Part shown: positions 32,548 to 44,318 of the stretch, one piece after another
How positions within the stretch are numbered: position 1 is the first letter of the stretch
How the letters are laid out: each line of letters begins with the position of its first letter
Origin: Aquanectria penicillioides
Lineage: Eukaryota; Ascomycota; Sordariomycetes; Hypocreales; Nectriaceae
Direction: 5' to 3'
Length of the DNA: 64,000 bases
Assembly (NCBI GenBank): GCA_003415625.1
Contig: PYIU01000002.1
Coordinates: forward strand, 2,294,001 to 2,358,000
Notes under the pieces: model-generated
Databases searched by the model: none
What the model saw: only the letters and a program-made list of their open reading frames with translations
What the model was told of the DNA's origin: nothing
Position numbers and translations under genes: made by a program

Positions 32548-35500
32548 TTACGTGGAAACTAGCGCTCGTATGGTATCGTCGATGAGGTTGGTGCACAGTG
32601 AGTACTGGCCAGGTAGAGATACTAGTTGAACAATAGTCGCATGTCAAGCTCGACAAATTTGCATTGGCGATGGAGGTCGAGAAGGTCGAGAGATGGAATA
32701 GGGGTCGGATCTAGGTGTCGCAGGTAAGAAACTAGTCACGCAGAGTGGGACAGGAGCGGGATGGTGTTTCGGATGATGGCGTAGGCTATGATGATTAGAG
32801 GGGAAATGGCGGGGATGATCTGTGCATGACGATGCGGAATGCTTGATATTCCCCTCCAGAAAATTCAAGAGGGTAATTAACTTGGGCAGCGCAAACGCTA
32901 ACGTGAGCCCATTCAAACAAGAGAAGGTAGTGGTAGTGGTAGTGGTGGCTGTGATGCAAACGGCGGTGATGGTCGGTGTTCAAGGGGATGAAAGAGAATC
33001 GCGGGGGTTGCGACGTGAAATGCAATGTAATGCGATGCGATGCGACTCTACACACCTTGTTCGATACCTCGTCTCAGTCGATCAAGATCTGGATAGTCGG
33101 CACAGCCGGCAAAAAGTCCTTCAAAGTGGAATTCCCAATGTGAGAGAGAAGTGTTAGGCGGAAAAGGAGGCTCCGAAGATTATCAACGATCTGTCGAAAA
33201 TTGGGCGGCCCCAGTAATGTGGTCGGCCTCGGTTCGTAAAGGTTGGGCTGCTGTGCGCTTTGCGCTGGATTCCGATGCTTTTGCTTTTTAGCACAATGCG
33301 AAAAGTCGTCCTGATCCTGGGCCGTCACTCACTTTAGGAGGTGACACCCGAAGCTTCTACTCCACTAACGGCAGAAGCAGCCACAATCGTCGCACCACGG
33401 CAGTCGTCAGGCGATATCTTTGCTTTTTAGAGTCGCGGGCTCGTCCGATGAAGAATTGGCGTAGGGCAGAGCGTGGAGATCATTTATCGTGTTCTGCGTA
33501 CAGCCTGTCGCATATCGCTTTTTTTTGTTTTTCGGTTTTATGACTGAATGAGAAGTGGGTTGCGTTGAGACTGTGTGCGGTTGTGGTGTTTGGATAAGGG
33601 GGGAAGCAAAGGAGGGAGGGGAGGGGGAAGAGAAGGGGAGAGAGGCAGGTATAGCCAGAACACTGAGAGAGATCCAAACCAAACCAAAGGAAGGAATGGG
33701 CAGAGCGGGCCCGGGCGACTTTTAATTGTTCGTCGACTTCATTTGCACCGTACGACCGGGCCTCGTCCAGCACTCTGGTCCGGTACCTAGCCGCAAGCCA
33801 TGTTTGTTGGTGCTGGGCCAGGTGCTTGGGAGGTGGTAGGAGCTTTGTGAGACTTCGACCGACACTGACTCCTTCCTCCGGAGGGGTGCCCCTTTGCACG
33901 ACGAGAGAGTGCGGTACGTACTAGTCCGGGGGGGGGGAGGGAACTCAGTTGCTCGCCGCTGGTGGGAGCCCGGGGAGGGCGCACGTCCGTCTGGGCAATT
34001 CCCCTATGCCATTATGCCACTAGGGCGTCCATTATGGTTGCCGGGGTGGGGGGCCTGTTGGCGGGATTTGGCAAGGGTTCCCCTGGTCGCCCCCAGAGCT
34101 GCCCATCATGGCTTGGGCCGTCGTTCAGCGGCATCTCCAGGCGCGCCACAGAGGCTTCCAAAGCCCGCCCTAACTGCCCGGGGGCCTTTCAAAGAGGTGA
34201 GCCAGCCTCCCGGCCAACCACAAAATCCAGCAGAGTGGGCGCTGGACCATACCAAGCTGGAACGGCCTCTTCTGACTCCCGCCGGGGAGATTGGGATTGT
34301 ACATAAACCGCTTTTTAGTCCCCCGGTTCCAACCACGCCAGTTCTCAACAGCCACCAGGCTAAGGGCCAGGTCAGGGCCCAACCAGGCAATACTAGGTGC
34401 CAGACATGCCATGCTCCTCAGCAGAACTCCCTTAGCCGGGGCTAGCGAACGATAGACCAGCCGACACTGGGCCGGATGCCCTAAAAATGCGTTTTCTGTG
34501 CCCATCTATACGTACCTCAGCACTGTGCTAGACTGTTGTCTCCGGGGGCCGCTGTGCAGTCAGTGCAACATGGACCGCGCAGCGGTACTGTGGGGCGGAT
34601 CCCAGAGGGATTGCCACATTCCTGCCCCTGTTGCCTCTGGCCGCTCCTTCCAGGGGCCTTCCTTCCAGGGATCCAGGGGCTTTTTCAGGGACGCCTCTGA
34701 GTTTTTCGAGACCCGCCGGAACGGCCAAGCAACTCGGCCGGGACCTTTTCACGTGGCTATCACGGGAGGGGCCACCACCGATCATTGCCTCCTTGTACTC
34801 TCCGCGACCAGCTCCGTCCCAGCACTTCCTCCTCCCCCCCCCCCGCGCATGGTGAAAGCGGCTTCTCTTGGAGTAGCTGACTGGTTGGTCTCCTCCGTTT
34901 TCATTCCACCATCGGCTGTCGCCACCCTCTGCCTGCCGTCCGGCACCAGTGGGTCGTAAATAAGCTGGTGTCGACAGCACCAAGGCGCTGAGGCAAGGCA
35001 GTGGCAGACAAATGGCTGGGTGTCTCACCTGGAGTACTGCGTCTGCTGGCTCGAGACTTCGTGAGACGCCACGCCGCCTTCTGCCGTCGTGGACTCAAAC
35101 TGACGTCGTGGAGATGGAATATCTCTCATCAAAGCGGTATGCGCGAGAGAGGTTGCAGAAGATGCGGCCGGGCAATGGCGCACTACATCGAGACCAAGCA
35201 TGGAATTCCTAGCCTCTGCCATGCGTCTCTTCCCTCAGTGTGTACTGCATGTACTGCGAAAATTGTGACATCCTCGAGTAGTAGTATGCAGAGAAAACGG
35301 GACTGGAGACATGGGACGACTGGGTGGATGGATGGAACACTTGGAGAATACGTCAAGAATGTCTCGCACTGAAATGCAGAGTGCCTTCCCACTGCTGTGT
35401 GTCTCTCGCTTCGCCCAGGTCCAACCTGGTTCAACTCAAACCGTCTTGTGACAGCCTCTTGCAGCGTTTCTCCGGCTCCGTTTTGCATTAAGCACGGTCT

Positions 35501-38500
35501 CCTTAGGAGGACACAGGGCCAGACCCACGCTCATGATCGACCATGGTTTGTACATGTACGGGAGCGCCCTTGGGGCTTAGAGCACCGAGGCAACACATCC
35601 GAACTCAATGCAGTAGCACAATCCTCTCAGCCCCGTCTTTCATTTCACACTTGTCGCAAGAGGGTTCCCTTGCGGCTCCGCGACCTAGAATCGAGAGCAA
35701 GGTGCAGCTAAGCCCTCCATCGTCACACCGAAACCCATTCAATGGATCGGAAAATTGGTAGCTCGGCATGTGGAAAGTGGTTGCAGGAAACGACTGACAT
35801 CCGGTAAAACAAAGGCAAGGTTACGATATGCCCGGTGAGACGCATTAGATGAAACTGCATCCAGCATAAAGCGAGGCGAACGACAAAGCAGGCCTTGTGA
35901 ATGTGCTGAGAAGATGATTCGATAGGTAAGCCAACAATAGGCGGGAGCATCTTGGAGGGAATCAAAACCTCGCTATGAGCCCATTCATGCAGCGAAGAAG
36001 GATGGATGTCAATCCTCTTATTCTTGACACCGGCAGGTTGACGGATGCGATTCACCTCGAGGAGTGCAAACCCCTCACGTTCGCCATCATCCCTGTAAGA
36101 TCAAGTTCTTTGCTTAGACGGACTGAGCAGATGGTGGTCACCACGGACGATGACGGCATCTGGAACAAGGTGGAACATCGAGGGCCATCTGCCCCTCGTG
36201 AAAACCCACAGCATCCGTTGAAGAGTTTTGGGGATGAAATAAGAAATGAATGTGAGACGGGTTCCCGATGTATCAGGGGTGGGTGGTACGGGTTCCAAAT
36301 CCGGAGCCTCTCTGAAACAAAGAAGCCTCCAAACCGTTGTTGAGGTTGGGTTGTTGGTGATTGATACGCACAAAGCGTCTCTAGTCTGTCGATACAGTAC
36401 ACAGCTACAGTATAATACCGTTGGAGGTACATTATTCGGCCTCTACAGACTATAGGGAATTGGGTGCCCCAAGGTCAGAGAGAAGGTATCCGCAATTACG
36501 GGCCTCGAAGATATCCCAATTCGCTGTTCTCATCGGCTAGAAGCTCTAATCATCGCTCGCCCCTACGGTATCACCGAGAGCGGGCGAAACTGTTGATGAG
36601 TGTCTAGTTCGCTGATAGTGCACCTGTCAACTGCACCGTCGAGGAGACGGCGAGGACCGATAGCGCGCCTCGCTGTCGTTGACCAGACCTTGGGATAGAT
36701 CCTGGAGGTGCGGCCCTGTCCCAACAGGGGCAGGACCACGAGGGGAAAGAAGGAGGTAGCGGGTGGGCGGAAAGCTGGGCCGGGATGCAACCCGACCGCT
36801 GGGAACCGGGATGATCGTTGTCGAGATGCACGCAACCTCTCAAGTCTTGACTCTCGCTGCGTCGGACCATAATGACAGGGCTGTCTCACAAGATGCTGCA
36901 AAGCAGCTGCGCCTCATGACTACCGCAGGCCTCAACCCTGAGCTCCCGTTGTTCTCCCATCGGCGAAGCTGCAGAGTGCCTCATGCGACGTGCATCGTAG
37001 CTGTAAGCCATCCGTCCACCCGTTCAAGATCGTCCCCAACCTGGCCGAGGCAACCATCACCACACGAACCGTGCGTCGCAGCGGCGCGGCCAGATGGCCT
37101 GAAAGCGAAACTATACTCTCTACGGATAGCCCGCTCGCTTTAGGGTGGCGAGCCGTTGGTCACACAAATGGACTGGCCACTGGTCTGTACGCAATCTCAA
37201 CGGCAGAAGACTCGCTTTGGTCAGAATACCTCCCGTACTGTGGACACGACGGCTCAACTAGGGCGGATCTTGAAGTGGGTCAGTGCGCCGGAGCGCGTAG
37301 GCGGGCGCGGCGACGGTGAAGCGGGGCAGACAGGGTTATGGCAGGGGAGTGCAAGCAGGGGCTCCCGTGCGCAGTGACATTGGAAAGAGCAACGGTAGAA
37401 TCTGCTAGAGAAAAAGGGGAGCTAGTGCGGACCAGGATCCTGCTCGCAATGAACCCCTGCCCCTGTGTCGCTCCTTCCCATCTAACCTACCAGAGCAACT
37501 TTCGTCTTTGAGTTCCCAGCTGCGGAATCCAAATCGGAAATGAAGTCGCCCATTCTTCTCGGTTGTGTCTCCTTGTTGCGGGATAGATGGGCGCTACTTC
37601 CCCCAAGCCTGCTATTGTCCCTTCAGAGATTACCCGATCCGAGGCGTCCTCGCACATAGAAGCCGAGTTATAGCTCCGTTTGGTCTGGTCTCTGTGGACC
37701 GTTTCCACTCAAAATCTCAAAGTGGTGTCGTTCTTGTCCCACTCATGAGCTAAACGATCTCGAGCAACCCTACCGCGACTTGGCGACACGCGGCGGAGTT
37801 GTCTTCACCTTAGGTGCTCCGCCTTGGGTAGGTACCCATGCTCGTCACGTTGCAGTCTATCCTATTTGCACCATCAGACAAACGGAGAAGGAAACACATG
37901 AACAAACCAAAAAAAAAAAGTTGATGTACTTGTACTGCAGCGTACTACAGCATCCACATGTATCTCTATCTAGGTCTGCATCGGCTTGGCCATCTACAGC
38001 TACATCAACTTTTTGGGAGGCCATCAATCTATCCGAAGGGTGCTTCCGTACTCCGTATAGCCTACCCATGTTCGGTCTGGCACGTCCCAGAGAATCTACG
38101 AAGCAGCACTGCTTCAGCTGAGAAAAACCAGACGAACTCGTCGGCGCCAACCGAGAGGCGTCGAACAAACTATCTCGCAAACCCCCAAGAAGGTGATGAA
38201 TGGTCAAGATTCTATCTCTCAATTTTATGCCCATGTATTTTGGATCCCCTTTTGCGTGGTTCAAGAAAACAATGATACTTCTACCTTCAGCTATACACGG
38301 AACTTTGGAATCGGATCTTGCAGCTTCGCGCATGAAGCCTGGTGCCGGCACTGCTGCGACTGCCGCTGTTCCTTCTCGACATAGTGCTCCCTCCTGCGCA
38401 CTACAGCTGGCGCCCGTCAAAATCAAGTCTCCAGAACCTGGGGGATGCTGGGCTGCTGGTCGACCAGGCATGATGCGTCCAAGCGCTGGAGAGGCATGGC

Positions 38501-41500
38501 CAGGCTCCCCATGTCAGTGCTTTCCCGTCTGGCATGAATAGCCTAAGAGGTGCTCCGAGTACATTGACTGACTACCTACCTAGGTAGGTATGTATGGTGT
38601 TGCCAACACACGATTTGCCATGTACGGGAAGACAAGTCACATAACCAACCCTGACAGCTTGGCTGTGCTTGACGAAGTCCCGAGGCTTCCCTCCCGAGCC
38701 CATCGTCTCCTTTTCGTCCCGTCTACCTGCCACTCAACTTCTCCTGTCTGCCTCTGGAGCTTTCGAGAAGAATTCCAGGATCTAGTACGTATGCATCCCC
38801 CCGCTCGGCACAATTTGAGCGCCACCACCGCCATCGCTCTGGCGGGAGAAACACGTGTGTCCAACCAGCACCAGGCGCCTACAATTGCACAGACCTTGAC
38901 CTGCAGATGACTTAGAGCTTCATCACGCCGGTCTTGTGGGCTTGACGCAAGATTCTGGGTACCATGGGGGCACATGGCTTTCCTCCCAATGCGAGTTTGG
39001 CTCCGGGGGTGGTCTGGGTGGCGCCCCGTCGTGCCGCCTTTTTCACCAAAGGCGAATCAAATCATCGACCCTTTCAATGTCGGCTCGTCATTGAGCCTAT
39101 GTGACCACTGATCGTGACTTTTTCTCCAAGCAGCCTGTGTGCATGGCATTGCTTTTTTTTTACTGCCCAAGATCGCGCCAGCTCTTGGCTTCCAACAATG
39201 AGAAATCCTGAGGTTGGGTCGGCTGTTGGCCTCTCCACAGAACTACGGGTAGGTAGACAATTGCGTCTTTGCTCATCAGTCATGAACTATTGTTGCTTTT
39301 TTTTTATACCTCCAACCTCTTGCTTTCGATTGTACGTATCAAACAAAGGGCTGGGGTAAGAAGCGCGGTTGACGCCTTCAACTTGTCAGCAACAGAATAA
39401 TCGAAAACGAAAAAATGTGGAGGCTGAAATGGACAAAGCCGACATTCGGCCTGCGCCCTCAGAGAGTTCGATGCCTTGCATCACTGAGACTGCTGGGCGG
39501 CTCCGTGATTTGTCGGGGCACTTGCGAGTCTTTGAGGCACAGAACAACACGCCTCGATTGTCTTGCACTTCTTGCAGCCCTCTAGGCCGATGCAGCGTGC
39601 TGGAACCGCCATCACGTTGCGACCACGTGGCCACCAATGCCGTTTCGCTCACAACACCAGTAGCTTTTCCAGAACAACGCTAGCTGGAGCACCGAGACAC
39701 TCCTTGGTGGCACAGTTCTCCTGCACGCCGATCACCAATAACAGCGCAAAAGTGCTATCGACCTGCGAGCCACGAGTCAGGGCGTCTAATTGCGTGCGTC
39801 GATCTCCCGCGGTAAGCACCGCCGCGCCAGCAGGTGGAACGACTGGCTACCAGGTTGTCTCATCAACAGGAATGACCATCAACATCCCCAACCACAGCGT
39901 TTGCCAACGAAGCCCCGAAGGATGAAGCGGCCGTGCCAACTCTCCTCGGTCATGCGCGACATGACCAAAGGCATACGTAGGTCAGCACCTACACGGTAAT
40001 TCCTTGGTCCTTGGTCTGGGCTGTGACAAAGGTGCTGTTCCAGCTGGCCCACCTGGCAGTCGAATGGTCCCGCGCATATGTTTAACCTGGGCAAACGGGA
40101 GATTTATGCTGTGCAGGTCGGCATTATCTACTCCGTACCCCGACACTTTTGTCGTCCTCTCTTGGGATTGCTACTCCGTAGATTGTTTCCCTTCGGCCAG
40201 ATACTAGATGCTGACTCTGACATATATGTCGTTTCTCATATCAGCCAGGGTATTGCGACTATTGATTTGACCCCCGTCGGTTCCCAGCTTCTAAGGGACA
40301 CAGTCACCTGAGTTGTTGCGCCGACCGCTAGTTTCTAACCAACTTGATGTTATCGGACAGCCTGCCGTTTAAAAAAAAAATTAAACTTTGTTACAGGTAC
40401 TCGGGACCATCACCAACAATGACCTCCCTCACGATTGTTCAATGTCGCCGCTGGGTTACTTGGTGTTGCGGTCTCCTGCGCTCTCCACCTAGGGTTTCAT
40501 GTTTTCCCCTGACCAGGTACCACACACTTGCCAGTTACTGGTCCCTCTTGGTGATTGTCGTGCTCGCAAGCAGGGGAGAACCCTGCCTTTAATGTCTCGG
40601 GTCCTACCTGGTCCCTCGGGTAGCAGCCCTGGGATCACTGGTCCACCACAGGATGCACTTTGACGCGGGGAATTGCAGCAATGAGTCCATCCCCCCCACC
40701 CTTGATATGAATGTAGACTCTGCAGGTCCCAAATTATATGCGCGGCGAGCCTTGTGTTCCGGTTCGCCAAAAGTCCCCGTGGTGTTTCTTGCCTTCACTC
40801 CATGTCCCGGTCCCACGATTTCGCATCTGCGCGAGGCGAGACTCTGGCTGTCTTCATAACGTAACCGACATTTGACAGGCACCGACCATTGCCCGACCCA
40901 CAGCATCTTGGCCACATTCTGGCCCTGTCAGCCGATGTTAGGGTCGTCAGGATGCTCTGTCTAGGAGAAGCCCTGTAAAGGGTAGGCGAATTCTTAGCGA
41001 TGTCTTGGAGCTCAAACCGAAGCGAGTTGATCGGGTGTCTCTTGGCATCCTTGTGGTATCCACCAGTTCTGCCCACCGTTGTTGTCAGCGTGGATTGTCA
41101 CGGTCAAGTACGACACTAATTTATTTGCAAATTCCTTCGCCGTGGACTCGGGTTGATTCAACTCAGGCCCAGAAGCATTTCTCGTGGGTCCTTGGGGGGC
41201 GCAACCTGTCTTCTCCATGTTCATCCCAATCAATGCGTGCGTGTTCACTGGATTAAGCGAAATATCTTGTGGAGAGTGTTGGAACTGCATGTTAGGATCC
41301 CGCTCTATAGGGTAACATCTATGCCATCAGGCACGTGAACGAGATCAAACCGTTGAATTGCTGTGTGTGCACGCGCAAGGCCAAGAGGTAGGCGTCACTC
41401 GTCTAAAATCCGACTTTTCTAAATGAACCAACTCCTGGTAGTACGATCGATAGTGCTTTCATTTTAGAGACGTCGTGGTCCTTGACCAGTACCCCGGATT

Positions 41501-41753
41501 TAACCACTCACAAAGACACGCCAAACCACTTATCTCCCCTCTGCCAAATGTCATCCCATGTTACCTTCTCTTACATGCGACGCCATCTGGACTGCCGTGG
41601 GCCACCTCTGGCCGCTGGCGGGTTTCATGTGTAGTAGAAGGATGCGACAACCCAACCCGCATGTTTGAGATACCAAGCCGATGGCGACTGCTGTCGAAAC
41701 GCAAGAAGCAAGCATGAGGTTGCAGATCACAGATCCCATTGCAACCCTCCACT
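32548..41753. other. gene desert (9.2 kb)
   Basis: No convincing protein gene. By eye, 33700-35000 is GC-rich with direct repeats of a CCAGGGG/TTCC-type motif around 34648-34700, and the rest is mixed composition. Open frames up to 215 codons (for example 33894-34445 plus, 37857-38471 minus) lack domains, membrane segments or conserved motifs and overlap one another on both strands. A TACCTACCTAGGTAGGTA palindrome lies at 38573-38590. Short A and T runs dot the region. I see no transposase, reverse transcriptase, tRNA or 5S gene. It should include promoters of the Ste5/Far1-like gene on its left. Confidence 0.5.
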
Positions 41754-42672
41754 TCACTTCTTCACCGAGGAGCCCGGCCGCCGAGCAGGAACGGCCACTC
41801 GGTTCCTCTTCAGAAGAAGGTCCTTGGAGCTCTTGGTATGTTTGCTCAGCTTGGGTGCCATACGCTCGTCCACCTTCTTCGCCACACGATACACGGTGGA
41901 CCCAACTTGCTGGTCGCGGGGCCCGCGGGATTCGCGCGTAAGACTCCGTTCAACCGTGGCAATCTTTCTCTTCTTTGAGCGGGCAGCAGCAGCGGCGAGT
42001 TCCTTGTCATCCCCGTCCTCGTCCTCGCTTGACGAGTCTGTAAGGAACTCAGCGGGCAGCAGGTGCGGCACCTGGACCTTCTCAGACCGCCGTCTCCGAG
42101 TGAGTGTCTCAGCAGGTGCTGTCGCCTTCTCCATGTCCTTAGATTCCTCCTCTTCCTCAACCTTCTTGCGCTCTTCGGCCTGCTGTTTGAAGAGTGTGTC
42201 TCTTTGCTGGCGTTTGCGCTTCTGCGCGGCAGCTTGGCTAAATAGAACATGTTAAAAAAAAAAAAGGCCTAGCCGAGAATGAAGTGCTTCGAAATGGGGG
42301 GTAAACTTACTCCTGAGAGGCTTTCTGTGCTGCTTGTGAAGACTTCTTGATTTCTGATGCGACCTTGGTAGTTGAAACAGCCTCAGGGGCCTCATCATCG
42401 CTATCCTCTTCCTCCTCAGCAGCTGGAGAAACAGGCTCTTTGGCAACCACCGGAGCAGGTTCCGAAACCCCGGCATCATCATCGTCTGTGAATACCATCA
42501 GGTTTCCCTTTGTGGGCGCTGCGGGAGGCTTAGTGGTGTTGGGCGCATCACCGTCCTTGGCCCTCACAGGCAATTTTGTTTGCTGCTGAGAGTCATCTGA
42601 TTGAGATGTTGCCAGGGCTGCATCTGCGGCAGCGTCCTGGAGGGACTTTCTCTTCCGCGTCAACGGTGCCAT
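41754..42672 (-). CDS. UTP16: UTP16/Bud21-like U3 snoRNA-associated protein
   Basis: Small-subunit processome component in the nucleolus, acting in 18S rRNA maturation. Model complement(join(41754..42237,42311..42672)), 281 aa, phase-2 intron of 73 nt containing an internal poly-T/A run. The N-terminus is Lys/Arg- then Asp/Glu-rich (PLTRKRKSLQDAAADAALA; EEEEDSDDEAPEAVS). A coil of Lys/Gln/Glu residues (AAQKRKRQQRDTLFKQQAEE) follows. The recognisable segment is VPHLLPAEFLTDSSSEDED, the conserved core of the U3_snoRNA_assoc family. After it comes a basic KKRKIATVERSLTRE-type tail and a conserved HTKSSKDLLLKRNRV end. It is divergent from the TPR gene, starts 470 bp apart. Confidence 0.82.
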
Positions 42673-43142
42673 TATTGGGTGTGTGGGATAAGTGTATAGG
42701 ATGAACTTGGCTGGAATGGCACTGAAGGGCCTTCCACAAGGGTCTGATTGGGGACTGTCTCAGGCACTGATTTTTATGAGTTCCTCTGAACTAAATATGA
42801 CTGCAGTTTTGCAAAATATTGCGAATTGTTGTGGTTGGGAGTGAACAATGTTGTCACAGAATGGGGTTTGACGGCTCTGTAAAAAAAAAAAATTACATCT
42901 GAGGTCAGTTTTTCGGTGAGCGATTGCTCACCTCGAAGATCTGCGACTTGTGATTGGTAGATTGCCTTGTGGCTAATCAGGGTGTGGCTGGTGCTCCACT
43001 AAACCTCACGCAATCATAACACTCATCATATCCTCCACCTCACTTACAAAATCGGGCTGTCCATCGGCCAAGACGGCGTTTTGAAATACAAAATCTCGCC
43101 TACACCTTTTCCAATCCACATTTCACATTCTCGTTAGTGGAC
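42673..43142. promoter_or_regulatory. divergent promoter, UTP16-like and TPR gene
   Basis: 470 bp between start codons, AT-richer than the flanking coding DNA, with an 11-12 nt A run near 42880-42892. No factor site is assigned. Confidence 0.45.
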
Positions 43143-44258
43143 ATGCCCTCTAATCTGAGAATTCGGCAAGCCTGCGCCCGGTTGGTGCGGACCCACCAAG
43201 CATGGACTGGCTCTGCCCTGTTGACGGCACACATTCCGCGTCTCGAGCAGCCGCTCTCCAGTGATGTATTCCAGACCCGGACGTATGCTGTACCCAGAGG
43301 CCCTCGTGCGCCTAGGTCTCCTCCAAGGGCGCCGAAGCAAGACCCGCACGTCGGAGATGTCTACAAGCTCGACGGCATCACTTCCGAGACCTTTGAGAAT
43401 GTGATCAAAATGACCGGGTCTTTTACGAGCCTATCACCTGCGGAGTATTACAAGGTTGCTCAGAGGTTCACAGAGGCAATTGAGAATGGGTTATCTCCCT
43501 GGAGCGTGAGATTGACTGGGGGTTAGTGTTCCAACATGCACAATGCTAAACCCGATGGGGTCACTAACGAAGCAAAATTAGAGAATGCCGTCTCGGCACT
43601 TGTCTTGTATGATGTCGGATGTATCATGAGACATATCAGAGAGCCTCGGAGCTCAATCGCTTATGCCGTGGCAATGTGGGCATCTGCATCAGAGATGGGC
43701 AACAGATTAGCGACTCTCTCTTTGGCCAGGGAGATGATCAACGCTGGCGCCTGGGGCCAAAGACAACAGCTAAAAAAGGTCGAGACTCGTTTCAGGCAAC
43801 TCGTGACTGAGGGCAAGGACCCAAACGCCCTGACTGCTCAGGGCGAATTGCTGTATGCGCTTGGCAAGTACGCCGAAGCAGCTAGGACCCTCGAGAAGGC
43901 CATGGGCCTCGGTGTTGAGAACTTCGAATGGAAATCCGAGTGCCAGTTGCGTCTAGGACAAGCATATCTTAAGTTAAACCGGGCCGAAGACGCCAAGGAA
44001 GTGTTGCAGTCGATCGCTGGCCCTGGTTCGGCTGCGGTGCATGCTGAACTTGGCCAACTGCTCATGGCCAGCGAGCCGGGGGTAGCAGAGAAGCATCTTT
44101 ATGCAGCTGCCATCAATGGAAGGCCAGAAATGTTTCGGAGCTTGTCAGAGATTGCCCTTGGGAACCAGAGCAAGGCCACCAACCAGCAGGACAGGGAGGA
44201 ACAGAAAAGGTGGGCTATGGAATGGGGTCGCTTAGCAGACCCTAAGACAGCCTTTTAG
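43143..44258 (+). CDS. mitochondrial TPR/Sel1-like repeat protein
   Basis: Model join(43143..43521,43582..44258), 351 aa, phase-1 intron of 60 nt. The ATG at 43143 heads an Arg-rich, acid-poor leader (MPSNLRIRQACARLVRTHQA, then TRTYAVPRGPRAPRS), a good mitochondrial presequence. The C-terminal half has TPR-like helical pairs: LTAQGELLYALGKYAEAART, then CQLRLGQAYLKLNRAEDAKE, then VHAELGQLLMASEPGVAEKH. The nearest idea from architecture is a fungal matrix TPR factor such as Mss2-type respiratory-complex assembly proteins, but no diagnostic motif confirms this. It is convergent with the photolyase gene, stop codons only 60 bp apart, so transcripts probably overlap. Confidence 0.8.
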
Positions 44259-44318
44259 AGAGCCACTCTATCGATAAAGTTAAAAAGATGTACTATATTC
44301 AGAATGACATTGCGAAAG

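Noticed and set aside
33894..34445. 183-codon open frame in the first desert
   Set aside because: No motif or predicted structure; Pro/Gly/Arg-rich as any GC-rich frame; overlapped by open frames in several other phases.
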